Origin: Alistipes sp. | GTDB taxonomy: Bacteria > Bacteroidota > Bacteroidia > Bacteroidales > Rikenellaceae | Direction of reading: 5' to 3' | Length of the DNA: 56,043 bases | Assembly (NCBI GenBank): GCA_017465055.1 | Contig: JAFTWZ010000012.1 | Location: 1-56,043 of the forward strand | In this document: piece after piece, positions 34,501-43,328 of the stretch | Position numbering within the stretch: position 1 is the first letter of the stretch | Layout: the number at the start of each line of letters is the position of its first letter | Notes under the pieces: generated by a model | The model's input: the letters and a program-made list of their open reading frames with translations, nothing else | The model's database searches: none | What the model was told of the DNA's origin: nothing | Translations under genes and position numbers: made by a program

Positions 34501-37500
34501 AAAGAGAATTGCAAGCCACAATCCGTGTTCGGCGATGATGTATCGCGATAGGCAAATGTCTGTAGTCTGCGCAAACCACATAGCGCCGACCTTAGACTGA
34601 GGCTGAAGCTTAAAGTAGCCAGTACCACCCTCGCCAAAGGTTGCAATCTCTTTGCCAATACTCTGGTACTCGTGTAGTATCCAGTCGTTGAGCGATGCCT
34701 GCAGGAATCTATTCTGCTCGCTGTTGTCCTCAACCTTAGCGAGTACCTCGCCAGGAGTCTCCATATGTACGCGAATACGATACTCCGTATGACCACCTGT
34801 AAACTTATCCAGTACGCCCATATGTGTGGCAGCTCCTGCGCCGACGATAACAGCGATAGGTATGGCAAGATGCCACCAGCGGAATCGAATATTGAGCGCA
34901 ACCATCACAGCCGCAACGACAGCAAGGAATATCGCTACAGCCATAAAGACGAAGGAGTACTCATTGCCGTCAGCAATCGCATTGTACAACCCTAAGAAGA
35001 TGTCCTTATAGCCTACGATTACTCCAATAAATACTGCCAATATGATCAGTAGCATAGCTGTAGGTAGCCATTTAAACCTTCTATTGCTGTGAACCTCGTA
35101 GTTGCTTACGTCGATAATCTTTACCCAAGTGGCAAAAATCGCAAAGAGGGTAAACATAATGCCATAGCCACCATCGGCAATCAATGTGGCACCCGACATA
35201 CACAGCATATTCCAAATCGAGAGCGAGAAGGCGGTCTTATCCGAGGTCTCGTTGTCTTCAACCGCGTTGACATAGTCAGCAACGTACGATGCGCTGAATA
35301 TCTTGTATATAAACCAGTCTACGGCAAAGTATATCAGTGCACCTCCGAGAACGCGGAACATTGGGCGCGCTAAGAGCATCTCGATGACAACATATGCTAC
35401 GGCAATCAACGGGATAGCAGCAAAGACTACCCAACGAAGGTTTTCCCTATTGGGGATGATGACTACTACGTAGCGTACAAAGCATAGGATGGCCAATGCG
35501 CACAAAAGGAGCATTGGGTAGATCATAGTCCAAGAGAGGCCCAGAATGATAAGTCCGGCGCTGATAACGCCCGCGACAGTGGTAAAACGTGAAACTGTGG
35601 CTTGAGGCAATAGGTTATATAGACTTGCTACTACGCCCACAAAGCCAATCGCAAGGCCTACCCATAGCAATATCGTCTTAAGTACTCCCATTGAAGGTAG
35701 AGCAAGTGCCGCAGACGATATTATGATTAGAGCTATGCCTAAGCCCATAACACACTTACGCCATAACTCGGGCTGCGATTCTCCAAACTTCTGGAAAATG
35801 CCTGGAACAAGCGAGAAGATACTCTCGTCGCCGAATCGCAAAATATATCGTTTAGCCGCGAATGTAGCTACATAGAAGAATACCAAGCAGTAGACGATGG
35901 TCGACAGCCACGAGGGGTCTCTAAAGTGATTGAACTCGAAGAGGGTGATAGACGACACTGGTGAGAATACCGTGGTTCGCCAAAGTAGGAAGAACTTAAC
36001 GGTCAGATAGGCAATCAACAAAAGGTGCGTCGCACACTCTACGGTTGTATAGAGACCGTGGGTCGAAGAGTAGAGCATAGAAAATGCCGATAATATCACG
36101 ACGCCAAAGAGAATCCATACCAACCTGTCGGCCGTAAATGGCGTAGTCTCCTTGAAATTCTCGATAGATATCAACCACTCATAGTTGCCATCCTGCGATG
36201 TGATGCCCGGAAGGTATGTGCCTGCCGTGATGCCATTCTGCACGCCAGTGCCACCATCGGTAAGGAGGCGGAAGACCATCTCGACGTTGGAGATGTCGCT
36301 GACGTAGCTTACGAAGAATGGCTTGATGTGCATATCGTTGCCGTGGTTCTCAAAGAGGTGGAAGAGAGCCAGATTCTCGGCAATATTGTCGATAAGACCT
36401 GAATCATCGGAGCTCTCCTGGGCGTTGATGATACTCGAGGCAACCATCAGAGATGTCTCACGACCTCGGTTTGTCGAGGAGAGTGCCTGGTAGCGTGGTA
36501 GCTCATACTTTAAAGCTACCTCGAAGTTGCCACTATCGTCGACATTGCACTTCGTGAACTTAACAGACTGCGTGGCATCCTCGCCAAAGCCAACGTAGAA
36601 GGCTTTGTCGTAGGGTATGGTGACCTCTTCGACCTGTTTGAGCATATCGTCAACGCTGTAGTATTGGTCGTTGACACTGATGCTCTTGATGTTGTTCTGC
36701 TTCTCAAGCTCAATGAGATAGTCCTGCTGATGGTATTTACCCTTGATATCCTTCTGCTTTAGGTTGCGGTAGATGACTGGACGGATAAGGTTAACGCCTC
36801 CCAGGTCCATCTGCGTATAGGCATCCAGAGCAATAGATTGCAGTGGGTAGCCACCCTTAATGAATTTGGTAAACGACGAGGCAACTAAATCATCGCCACG
36901 GCCAAAAGAATATATCGTGCTATCCTTGCCGCGCTTCAATTTGCATAAATTCTGATCCTCGTGATTTTGGTCGATGGTAATATCTACACGGTAGTTATTG
37001 TTGTTTGCGTCCTTATTAAGGCCTACAAAGGTAGCTTTATATATGCTATCTTGGCTATCGGTTCGGAAGAGACACTGGGCGTTGATGCACGTATCCTTTA
37101 GTGGATTGCCATCCTTTGTGTACTCCTTAACGTATATAGGCGAGGTTACGCCTCTAAGCTGCAGGGTAACACCATCCTTGCCGAGGTGAGTGACGCGTAT
37201 CGATCCATTGATTGTCGAATTATCGAGGAATGACTGACCATCGTTGCCTGCGACGAAGAAGCCCTCATTAACCTTGATACCCTCGACCTTGATGGCGTGG
37301 TGGTCGTAGTTATAGAAGATCTTCTTATCGGGATTTACGTAGTTGCCAAACGTATATATCGATAGGATTCCGAAGAGTACAATGATGAAGTATGACCAAA
37401 ACAGCGCGCCGTAATTCTGGCGAGGAACTCCATCAACGCGAATAAAGTCCTTTATCTTCTCTCCATCTATATACTGGTCTGTGATCCGATACTCCTTGTT

Positions 37501-37638
37501 GGAAAACATCCAGATCATCAGTGCAAAAAGCACACTGAATAGCGCAACAAAGTTAAATGTGAAATTATGGTCGATATACCAAAATAGAAGGATTGCGCCG
37601 AATAAAATAAGCAATGTCTTAATAATACTCTTTTTCAT
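31528..37638 (-). CDS. SEDS (RodA/FtsW-like)-PBP transpeptidase fusion, 2036 residues
   Basis: Two to three membrane segments at the N-terminus (about 5-100) lead into an exported soluble region (about 105-500) of unknown fold. A membrane domain of about 17 segments follows (503-1170). Its end resembles SEDS glycosyltransferases: a GEGGTG turn, then TTDICLSRYIIAEHGLWLAI with Asp1027 at the RodA/FtsW catalytic position, and FGQDFPLISITSRVSAL. The last part (about 1180-2036) is a PBP transpeptidase with S1587-TQ-K1590, S1668-S-N1670 and K1955-T-G-T. SEDS proteins polymerise lipid II and class B PBPs crosslink it, usually as two proteins. Here both activities would be in one chain. The motif spacing is wider than usual, implying inserts. 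The central gene of the ten-gene operon. Confidence 0.85.
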   Translation of the reverse strand: MKKSIIKTLLILFGAILLFWYIDHNFTFNFVALFSVLFALMIWMFSNKEYRITDQYIDGEKIKDFIRVDGVPRQNYGALFWSYFIIVLFGILSIYTFGNYVNPDKKIFYNYDHHAIKVEGIKVNEGFFVAGNDGQSFLDNSTINGSIRVTHLGKDGVTLQLRGVTSPIYVKEYTKDGNPLKDTCINAQCLFRTDSQDSIYKATFVGLNKDANNNNYRVDITIDQNHEDQNLCKLKRGKDSTIYSFGRGDDLVASSFTKFIKGGYPLQSIALDAYTQMDLGGVNLIRPVIYRNLKQKDIKGKYHQQDYLIELEKQNNIKSISVNDQYYSVDDMLKQVEEVTIPYDKAFYVGFGEDATQSVKFTKCNVDDSGNFEVALKYELPRYQALSSTNRGRETSLMVASSIINAQESSDDSGLIDNIAENLALFHLFENHGNDMHIKPFFVSYVSDISNVEMVFRLLTDGGTGVQNGITAGTYLPGITSQDGNYEWLISIENFKETTPFTADRLVWILFGVVILSAFSMLYSSTHGLYTTVECATHLLLIAYLTVKFFLLWRTTVFSPVSSITLFEFNHFRDPSWLSTIVYCLVFFYVATFAAKRYILRFGDESIFSLVPGIFQKFGESQPELWRKCVMGLGIALIIISSAALALPSMGVLKTILLWVGLAIGFVGVVASLYNLLPQATVSRFTTVAGVISAGLIILGLSWTMIYPMLLLCALAILCFVRYVVVIIPNRENLRWVVFAAIPLIAVAYVVIEMLLARPMFRVLGGALIYFAVDWFIYKIFSASYVADYVNAVEDNETSDKTAFSLSIWNMLCMSGATLIADGGYGIMFTLFAIFATWVKIIDVSNYEVHSNRRFKWLPTAMLLIILAVFIGVIVGYKDIFLGLYNAIADGNEYSFVFMAVAIFLAVVAAVMVALNIRFRWWHLAIPIAVIVGAGAATHMGVLDKFTGGHTEYRIRVHMETPGEVLAKVEDNSEQNRFLQASLNDWILHEYQSIGKEIATFGEGGTGYFKLQPQSKVGAMWFAQTTDICLSRYIIAEHGLWLAILFVLSFSVYLLIALYSVAIYRWSRVIVIQVALLFAVQSLMIFLANTRSFIFFGQDFPLISITSRVSALYFFILVALGVISALFGKNQFNRMIEDNSMLYVSIRQRQEIGGLFIVALFIISAIVLYTTGHNNDYSEGITYSEAIEKQSPEEVLSKTDFKDYAYYDQGVYNIEFLMAKVANDLDTYITPALKSYQRELKHRVPLRRDMSSFVDSLYKYDSVIIALEKCDPMTQRLLEHYKESGSKNNSLQNVICLRNVRSISYDKVKGANKYNVIYHDTLEFATGINAINYHMPSKRRSQWTGSIIEADSSNAGDSVCVYSDGIVYIPKRLTNGEAVQLVAAGTSGRRVVIGADGIVELNPQGLNVANVRKNDFVINDQNSALDNLPLQRSTYFAKNILINGDRAFLYPFGHKMFWSRDVVGDIMTAHKRLIKEKGQGLPNTDIALSIDSELTMALYKVYSDKLGNLDNKSDAADRAVIVADGDGRVQAMVDYRSNKEYRLNPNDYSRIGKISDSLYINFEKGRATETRYFGNFSRNNLRRGPGSTQKPIVWTAVTTMYNTGWWTNLNMLAPREISMDKETKTTNGKHYTFKSYAGEPLETTFKSLKGDEQGVNGVIDIKNYIYKSSNYYNSIMAYIGAFTKESLGQKDYMTASKERDRNTMFFKPNHSSIPGYKQAKPQRQKGESTDDYNKRLKKWYNSNTASFPEMRISKVGGNSTLSFNRFLSSDIARGITTASDTTALLPAGLSTNFGLKLYKDYDSLRPRSFFNLAVREGRTTPRQLNEYMVRSVAIGSNTIWNVSPYDMAEMYGRLITLNKNYSLSLYNLDKSKKRPPYEQFDIDDSWSDGITDYLDVRNELIKGMSLVYQSGTGTASGLGTAKDYKTNQGNIKIKIDDGKAEESSSSVPTFYVYGKTGTINGYWNGIDKEDHLLVTIITDRKLTQCSAEELQEVKYFIIYQVDYEHSGNGGWRALDQSIIDTVVTSKAFLDYMNTNK

Positions 37639-37640
37639 AC

Positions 37641-38375
37641 CTAAATCTTATAGCCTGAAAAAATTATGTTTGAGTTCTCGGAAACAATCTCCTTGAAAGT
37701 GGTGCCTAAAGCCCTGGCCCACTTAGGAGTTATTGTGGGGTTATCCGTAATCTTTATAGCTTGGCTAATAGCCTCTTCGGTGGTAATTTTGCCGTTGACA
37801 ATATCAACATTCAGCCTCTGCTCCTCGCGATTCGATACATTGCTCCAACCTGCCGTCTCGGCGATATCAAATGCCATCATCGCTATACGAATGGTGCTAT
37901 CGACGATAGCCTGACGATCGGCTTCGCTAAGAGGCATATTAACATCGCGTAGTTGCTCTATAAAGCGAGTAGTAATAGTGTTGCGAAAGTTCTCTAAAGT
38001 TATCTGGTCATCGGTGGTATAGGCCCCCTCGAGCTGTTTAACCTCATCCTTAAGTCGGTGGTTTTCGTGCTCTAAGGCCTTGACGCGATTACTCTCCATT
38101 GTTAGAGCTTCGCGAAACCTATTTCTGAAGTCCTCGCTACTATGAAGCCTCTCCTGAAGGTCCTTGATCTGTTTGTTAAGGTTGTTGTTTTGGGCAAGCA
38201 GCGTGGATATAATAGCGCTCACTCGATAAGTGACCAATATCGAAACAAGACCTATGGCAATGATTATGACGTTAAGCATAAAGCTGCCGTTGGCTACAAG
38301 GCCCAATATTGAGATAACGCTGCATCCAATGCTTACCAGAGCTATCAGATATAGCCATTTAATGTGACTTACCAT
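37641..38375 (-). CDS. Two-TM coiled-coil protein, seventh gene of the operon
   Basis: A 244-residue protein. Two hydrophobic segments (about 7-27 and 32-54) form an N-terminal hairpin. A coiled coil at about 58-116 (QNNNLNKQIKDLQERLH; ESNRVKALEHENHRLKDEVKQLE) and a mostly helical C-terminal domain follow. The layout recalls small membrane adaptors that hold cytoplasmic partners near a membrane complex. I do not recognise a family. The stop lies 2 bp before the SEDS-PBP start, so the pair is probably translationally coupled. Confidence 0.78.
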   Translation of the reverse strand: MVSHIKWLYLIALVSIGCSVISILGLVANGSFMLNVIIIAIGLVSILVTYRVSAIISTLLAQNNNLNKQIKDLQERLHSSEDFRNRFREALTMESNRVKALEHENHRLKDEVKQLEGAYTTDDQITLENFRNTITTRFIEQLRDVNMPLSEADRQAIVDSTIRIAMMAFDIAETAGWSNVSNREEQRLNVDIVNGKITTEEAISQAIKITDNPTITPKWARALGTTFKEIVSENSNIIFSGYKI

Positions 38376-38401
38376 AACGATATATATAAAAAGTTAAACT
38401 A

Positions 38402-41029
38402 CTACACAATCTTGCGCAGCTGTTGCTCATCCTCTGCATCCCTATTGGGCGTAGGGGTATCATTGCCTCTACGAGGTTGCTCGACGGGTACCACCTCCCT
38501 ACGCGTGGGGAATGGGATGTGGTTGTTGAGGCCTGGTTGTACAAGCAGGAATGGGAATGTCGACTCGAAAACAAAATCGCCATCCAGGTCCCTGCTACAG
38601 ATAGTCTCGATGATGCCTCCATTATGACCATCCTTGCGGATTACAAAATCGCTGCCGTCAAAGAACAACTTAACCATAACATTGCCTCGAGTGTTGAGCT
38701 GGTTAGCGCCAAACGTATACTCCGTTCCGCTGACAATCATCTTATCTGTCTGGTTAGTGATGACATCCTTGTAGCCCGATGCCAAGTCGCGTGGAGTGCT
38801 ACTAATGGCCGTAATCCTGCTCTGCTGCTCGTTAACCTGATTATTGGAGAAGGGTGCAATCACGTTCCATATGCGCCCAAATAGGTTATTCTCATCGTTC
38901 TTGAATTGAGCAAAGAACTCTACCACGGGCTTGAAAAAGTCGGTAACCTTACTCTGCTGCGTGCCACCATCCGTAGATTGAGTGTTATTGTCGTTATTCG
39001 GCTTATCCTGCTTTGCATCAGTATGGCTAATGCGTGGTATGCCGATGATGCGGCCGTTGTAGAGTCCTGCTCTAATGCCGTTAATGATAAACATACACAC
39101 ATTCTTAGGCGTAACGGCTGTGTCTTTCTCAGAAATATGGATTAAGTCGTGCATCACAGCTCCACTACATATCGTAGGATTCTGCTGCTTGAGAATCTCC
39201 TCCATCCTCTTGCGCAGTTTGTTCATCAAGAAGCCTCGACCAGCAAAGATGATGTGGTCGATCTTGAACTCCTCGCCAGTGGGGTAGCTCTTGCTAAGCT
39301 TGTTCGATGCCGAGAGGCAGATGTTGTCAATCATATTGTTGATGTACGACTCGTCGTTAACCAGAATCTTATTATCTACCATCTTCTTGATAAGATCGTT
39401 CATCCCTTCGAGTGAGGTTACATTAGCTCCATCGATAACCTGGGGGTTTCTGAGATTGCCGTTGTTGTAGAGGCGCTTGTAATCCTCGACCAACTTCATA
39501 AGCGCCGTGATCTCGGCAAGGTCGGCAGATGGGTCTAAAATGTATTTGACAACAAACGCCTCTATCTTAGCCTCTCTTTTATCCTTGTTTTGCTCGCTCG
39601 AGAATATGTGGTTGAGGATCGACAGAAGTATCGCATAGCTAATGGCATTTCCGGCGCCGATAATACCCGAGCGGAAGATGCTATTATATCGATAGTTGTT
39701 ATTCCCGTTGATGCTATCCTTGATTACCGAGAAGTCGAGCGTACCCTTACCTGCATCCATAATCAGATAGCGGCCACCGGCAGGAATCTGGTCGCTCATA
39801 TGCTCCATAACGCCGACAAACGAGGCGTCACTTTCAGATATTGAGCTGACCTCTACTCCCTTGACATTGCCAAAGGTGTCGGGGTTGTTCTTGACTAACG
39901 TCATAATGTCGGCAGATAGATGCGTGAGCACCCTGGTTACATCGCTCTGAACGTAGGTGTTAGGCACAAGCAAGACGATATTTAGGAAACGAGCTGCGCC
40001 ATCCAGTCGCGTATTCTTGAGGGCAATCTGCATAAAGGCATTGATAATCTTGCGGTAGACATCATTGTCGCCAATCTTTGGTGCCGTAAGATTTATGCCG
40101 CCGACATCGATTGTGGGTAGGAATACGCCTCGGTGGTTTGCTATCTTAAGGTTGGGGACAGCCATATACATATCTCTATATACCTCCATCTGGTTGTATC
40201 GGTTTAGCAGGAGGATATCCCTATCCTTGCCGAGCAGCTTAGTTACGTCCAAACGAAAACCATCGGGACTATTCTGTAGGTCGACGGGGAACTCTCGCTT
40301 TATGTAGAATACCGATTTGTAGTAGCGCTCGCTGTCGGAGTCATATTGCACGTAGAGAGTGGGGTCGTTGGCAGCAGGCGTTGTGTCATCGTTGAGTGTC
40401 TTGAAGAACTCATCGAAGAGAGTGCTTAGATCGTTAACATTTTGATCATCGCGGCGCGACACAATCAGCTGTGACGCCTCTGAGCCGTAGTCGAGTACAA
40501 CGTCCCAGATGCGCTGTTGTTGAGCAGCGTTAATCTGTATCGACGCAAAGTCGTTAATCTCATAGCCATCAACCTCGAACTTAATAGCAACAGAGTAGGT
40601 GTGGCGATCCCTAACTGGTAGGAATAAGCATCCGTTTTGCCAATATTGCAAGGTCTGAGTGCTGAGTACGTCGATAGCTCCATCGGGAAGAGCATTTTGA
40701 TTATTGTTATTATGCTTAGGCGTGTTATTGTGGCCATAACCCCTGCGATTGGTTTGATTACCCAGCCTAATGATAAACTCGGCACACACCTCGGTATATA
40801 TTCCAACGGGAGTCTCGCTGATAACACGATAGAAGATATTTGTTATCTTGCGAGTCTCGTCCGCGGTATCGGTGTGAATGGTACACGTGTCGCCACCAGG
40901 AAAGCGCAAAAGGTTGACACGGCCACCGGCGCCTATCTGGGCGATATATGAGTTGGGAGTACTGCTTATCCTATCGAAGTTGATAGTGTGGTCAATACGA
41001 TTGTTGACTAAAACAGTTAATAGTTTCAT
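38402..41029 (-). CDS. Divergent Hsp70/actin-fold ATPase, 875 residues
   Basis: A beta-rich N-terminal domain (1-165, with an Asn-rich stretch NTPKHNNNNQNA near 103) precedes an Hsp70-like ATPase. Phosphate-1 is LDYGSEASQLIV (179-190), phosphate-2 MDAGKGTLDFS (424-434), and the adenosine motif IIFAGRGFLMNKL (593-605). VPNTY (355-359) and SESDA (398-402) also occur in the 1185-residue neighbour, so the two are paralogues. The C-terminal 180 residues end in a Pro/Arg-rich tail. No signal peptide or membrane segment is seen, so it is cytoplasmic. Nucleotide binding is likely; hydrolysis and chaperone activity are unknown, since the usual T/G of phosphate-1 is altered. Confidence 0.85.
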   Translation of the reverse strand: MKLLTVLVNNRIDHTINFDRISSTPNSYIAQIGAGGRVNLLRFPGGDTCTIHTDTADETRKITNIFYRVISETPVGIYTEVCAEFIIRLGNQTNRRGYGHNNTPKHNNNNQNALPDGAIDVLSTQTLQYWQNGCLFLPVRDRHTYSVAIKFEVDGYEINDFASIQINAAQQQRIWDVVLDYGSEASQLIVSRRDDQNVNDLSTLFDEFFKTLNDDTTPAANDPTLYVQYDSDSERYYKSVFYIKREFPVDLQNSPDGFRLDVTKLLGKDRDILLLNRYNQMEVYRDMYMAVPNLKIANHRGVFLPTIDVGGINLTAPKIGDNDVYRKIINAFMQIALKNTRLDGAARFLNIVLLVPNTYVQSDVTRVLTHLSADIMTLVKNNPDTFGNVKGVEVSSISESDASFVGVMEHMSDQIPAGGRYLIMDAGKGTLDFSVIKDSINGNNNYRYNSIFRSGIIGAGNAISYAILLSILNHIFSSEQNKDKREAKIEAFVVKYILDPSADLAEITALMKLVEDYKRLYNNGNLRNPQVIDGANVTSLEGMNDLIKKMVDNKILVNDESYINNMIDNICLSASNKLSKSYPTGEEFKIDHIIFAGRGFLMNKLRKRMEEILKQQNPTICSGAVMHDLIHISEKDTAVTPKNVCMFIINGIRAGLYNGRIIGIPRISHTDAKQDKPNNDNNTQSTDGGTQQSKVTDFFKPVVEFFAQFKNDENNLFGRIWNVIAPFSNNQVNEQQSRITAISSTPRDLASGYKDVITNQTDKMIVSGTEYTFGANQLNTRGNVMVKLFFDGSDFVIRKDGHNGGIIETICSRDLDGDFVFESTFPFLLVQPGLNNHIPFPTRREVVPVEQPRRGNDTPTPNRDAEDEQQLRKIV

Positions 41030-41063
41030 AAATTATTGAGTGTTATAGTTAATAATCAGGTCA

Positions 41064-43322
41064 TTAATAGGCTACTACGGCTTTAACCTTCTCGCCATTA
41101 GCCATATATCCGACTTGCAGGAAGTCGTAGATGACCATATTGCCAGTATGCTCGGCATAATCGGGGAAGATGCTTGGCAGTACAAGGGTTGAAATGCTGT
41201 AGTTATGCTCGTTCTCGTTGTACTTAGTGGACAACAACTTAGGGATATATATGTTGGTTATACCCCACATTGCGAGCAGAATCTCGATCTGCTCGAATAG
41301 ATGTTTAGTATCCTTAGCTGCATCCTTGTAGTGGCCAAACACCGGCTTAAACTCCTTGGTCGAAGCATAGGCCGTAAGTCGTGCAGCGTTGTTTATCCAC
41401 GACATATGGGCTCTCATATTCGTCATCACGAAGGCGCGTACGTCGGCAATAAGCTCCTCGATGGCTCTATCTTCACACTTTAAGGTGTCGTTGATTTGAT
41501 CCTTGAACTGCTCGTAGCCATACTGCGAGCTTCGCAGCTGTTTAAGTATCTCGGATATTGGAGAGCTTGGGTCTGACTTGTCGAGGATGTTGGCAATATC
41601 TTCATCGATAAACTTAAACTGTGAGCTAAAGAATGCCAGTATCTGCTCTCTGTCGCGTCGCCAGTTATCAGTCACCGCGTTGTATTGCTCCTCCAATTCC
41701 TTATATTTTTCTTTCTCAGCGTCAATGGCCTCTTTGTGCTGCTCATTAAGACCCGCAATCTCGCTCTCCTTAGCATCGATTGCTTCCTGGTGCTCTCTGT
41801 TCAGACGCTCTATCTCCGCATTGTGAGCCTCGTCCTTCTCCTTGACTGCTTTCTCAACCTTCTCGTTGATCTCGCGCTTCAATGTTTCGAGGGCATTTCG
41901 CGCCGCCTGTAAATCGCGCTGACTTTCTTCAAGCTCGCGACTCTTGGTAGATAGCGTTTCATCAAGACTACTTATCTTGCTATTTAGCTCGCCTATCTTG
42001 CTATCTTTCGCTACGATGGTGTCATTTAGCTCCTCGACTCTCTGTCGACTCGCTTCTAAATTCGACTTGACTTGCTCCAACTCCTGGAGTTTCGCCTCGG
42101 CCTCGGCTAATTTACATTGTAGCTCCTCGAGATCATCACTCTTTGTCGCAGAATCACCGCTAGTGCTCTCCTTGTTCTCTTCGCGCCCCTGATTCTCCTT
42201 ATCGTCATCATTATCGTGATGCTTTTTCTTCTTCTTTTTCTCCTTTTTTTCTCCTCTCTTCTCTTCGCGCTCCTCCTTCTCCTCTCTCTCTCTTTGCTCT
42301 TCGCGCTCCTCTCTCTCCTTCTTGCTCTTGACTCTCTTACGCCAAATTAGCGCGCCAATCGTTGCCAAGATAGCAAAAAGAACAAACGCTGCAACAAGGT
42401 AGTGCCACCAGAGTAGCACGGGCGCTGGCGCTGGCTCGGTATATGTAAACTTGTAGGTTAATGTAATACTCTGATTGAGAACACCATTCTCATCAAAGGC
42501 TACATAGGTGAGCGTGAGAGGATTACCAGCCAAGAGAGAGTCTATATCAGAGGGCTCTAAGCCTTGTTGCTTGCTTCTCTCCTTCTCGAAATCGTTGGCA
42601 AAAGTCTCGGTAGGTATATATGATTGGCGCACGCTATCACCCACTCTAACCTCCCTAAGGATTGTATTTGCCGGAATCTTGATGTCGAGAGTATCGATTG
42701 CGCTCTTGTCTGATAATGTGATAACCTCGATGCCATCATCGCCTCTTTTGCGCGTAGCAAGGCCATCACGAACTGATAGTATGGTGCTATCCATCAGACT
42801 CTCAGCTACTTGAAACTCCGATGCGCGACATATGGTGAGACGCATTATAGGCACTGTTGTGGCAGACTTTTTAACAAAGTAAAACTCACATTTAGTCTGA
42901 CCATCTGCAAGGCCAATAGATCTACCCTCATATTCGATAATAGTTCTTGTATCATCGTTATCGGCTAATGGTTTTTTATTTTGGTCATAGTATGTATACC
43001 ATTGATTTTTATCCTTATTTTTTATAGAAGGATAAATATTTTGAGAGAGCTTCCCCTTCTCTGTACCAAAGTTAAACTTGGTATACCTCTTAGAGGTGTA
43101 GAGGCAGTAGTGGAAAATAGTATCCGCCTCGCTAAGCTTAAGTAGAGTGCCGCGAGAATTGGACATTGTTACGGTGTCAATAGCCAATGAACTCTCATTG
43201 GCGATAAGCAGAATCTCATCGTCGGAAAGCTCTGTGGTGGGCCTATGGGCAGTCACGGTAAACGCTACAAGGGTGAATGCCACGGCAAGCGTAAGTTGCT
43301 GAATTATATTAGTAAGTCTCAT
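41064..43322 (-). CDS. Bitopic protein with exported domain and long cytoplasmic coiled coil
   Basis: A 752-residue protein. A signal-like N-terminus (1-25) and an exported beta-rich region (26-300) precede one membrane segment (303-327; WWHYLVAAFVLFAILATIGAL). A very charged Lys/Arg/Glu stretch (330-370), a coiled coil (about 396-560, heptads such as LEELQCKLAEAEAKLQELE) and a globular helical C-terminal domain (565-752) follow. The coding strand is purine-rich over the charged stretch. It would connect the outside of the inner membrane to cytoplasmic partners, as MreC/RodZ-type scaffolds do. This is analogy from layout only; no family is recognised. Confidence 0.82.
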   Translation of the reverse strand: MRLTNIIQQLTLAVAFTLVAFTVTAHRPTTELSDDEILLIANESSLAIDTVTMSNSRGTLLKLSEADTIFHYCLYTSKRYTKFNFGTEKGKLSQNIYPSIKNKDKNQWYTYYDQNKKPLADNDDTRTIIEYEGRSIGLADGQTKCEFYFVKKSATTVPIMRLTICRASEFQVAESLMDSTILSVRDGLATRKRGDDGIEVITLSDKSAIDTLDIKIPANTILREVRVGDSVRQSYIPTETFANDFEKERSKQQGLEPSDIDSLLAGNPLTLTYVAFDENGVLNQSITLTYKFTYTEPAPAPVLLWWHYLVAAFVLFAILATIGALIWRKRVKSKKEREEREEQREREEKEEREEKRGEKKEKKKKKKHHDNDDDKENQGREENKESTSGDSATKSDDLEELQCKLAEAEAKLQELEQVKSNLEASRQRVEELNDTIVAKDSKIGELNSKISSLDETLSTKSRELEESQRDLQAARNALETLKREINEKVEKAVKEKDEAHNAEIERLNREHQEAIDAKESEIAGLNEQHKEAIDAEKEKYKELEEQYNAVTDNWRRDREQILAFFSSQFKFIDEDIANILDKSDPSSPISEILKQLRSSQYGYEQFKDQINDTLKCEDRAIEELIADVRAFVMTNMRAHMSWINNAARLTAYASTKEFKPVFGHYKDAAKDTKHLFEQIEILLAMWGITNIYIPKLLSTKYNENEHNYSISTLVLPSIFPDYAEHTGNMVIYDFLQVGYMANGEKVKAVVAY

Positions 43323-43328
43323 ATGTAT

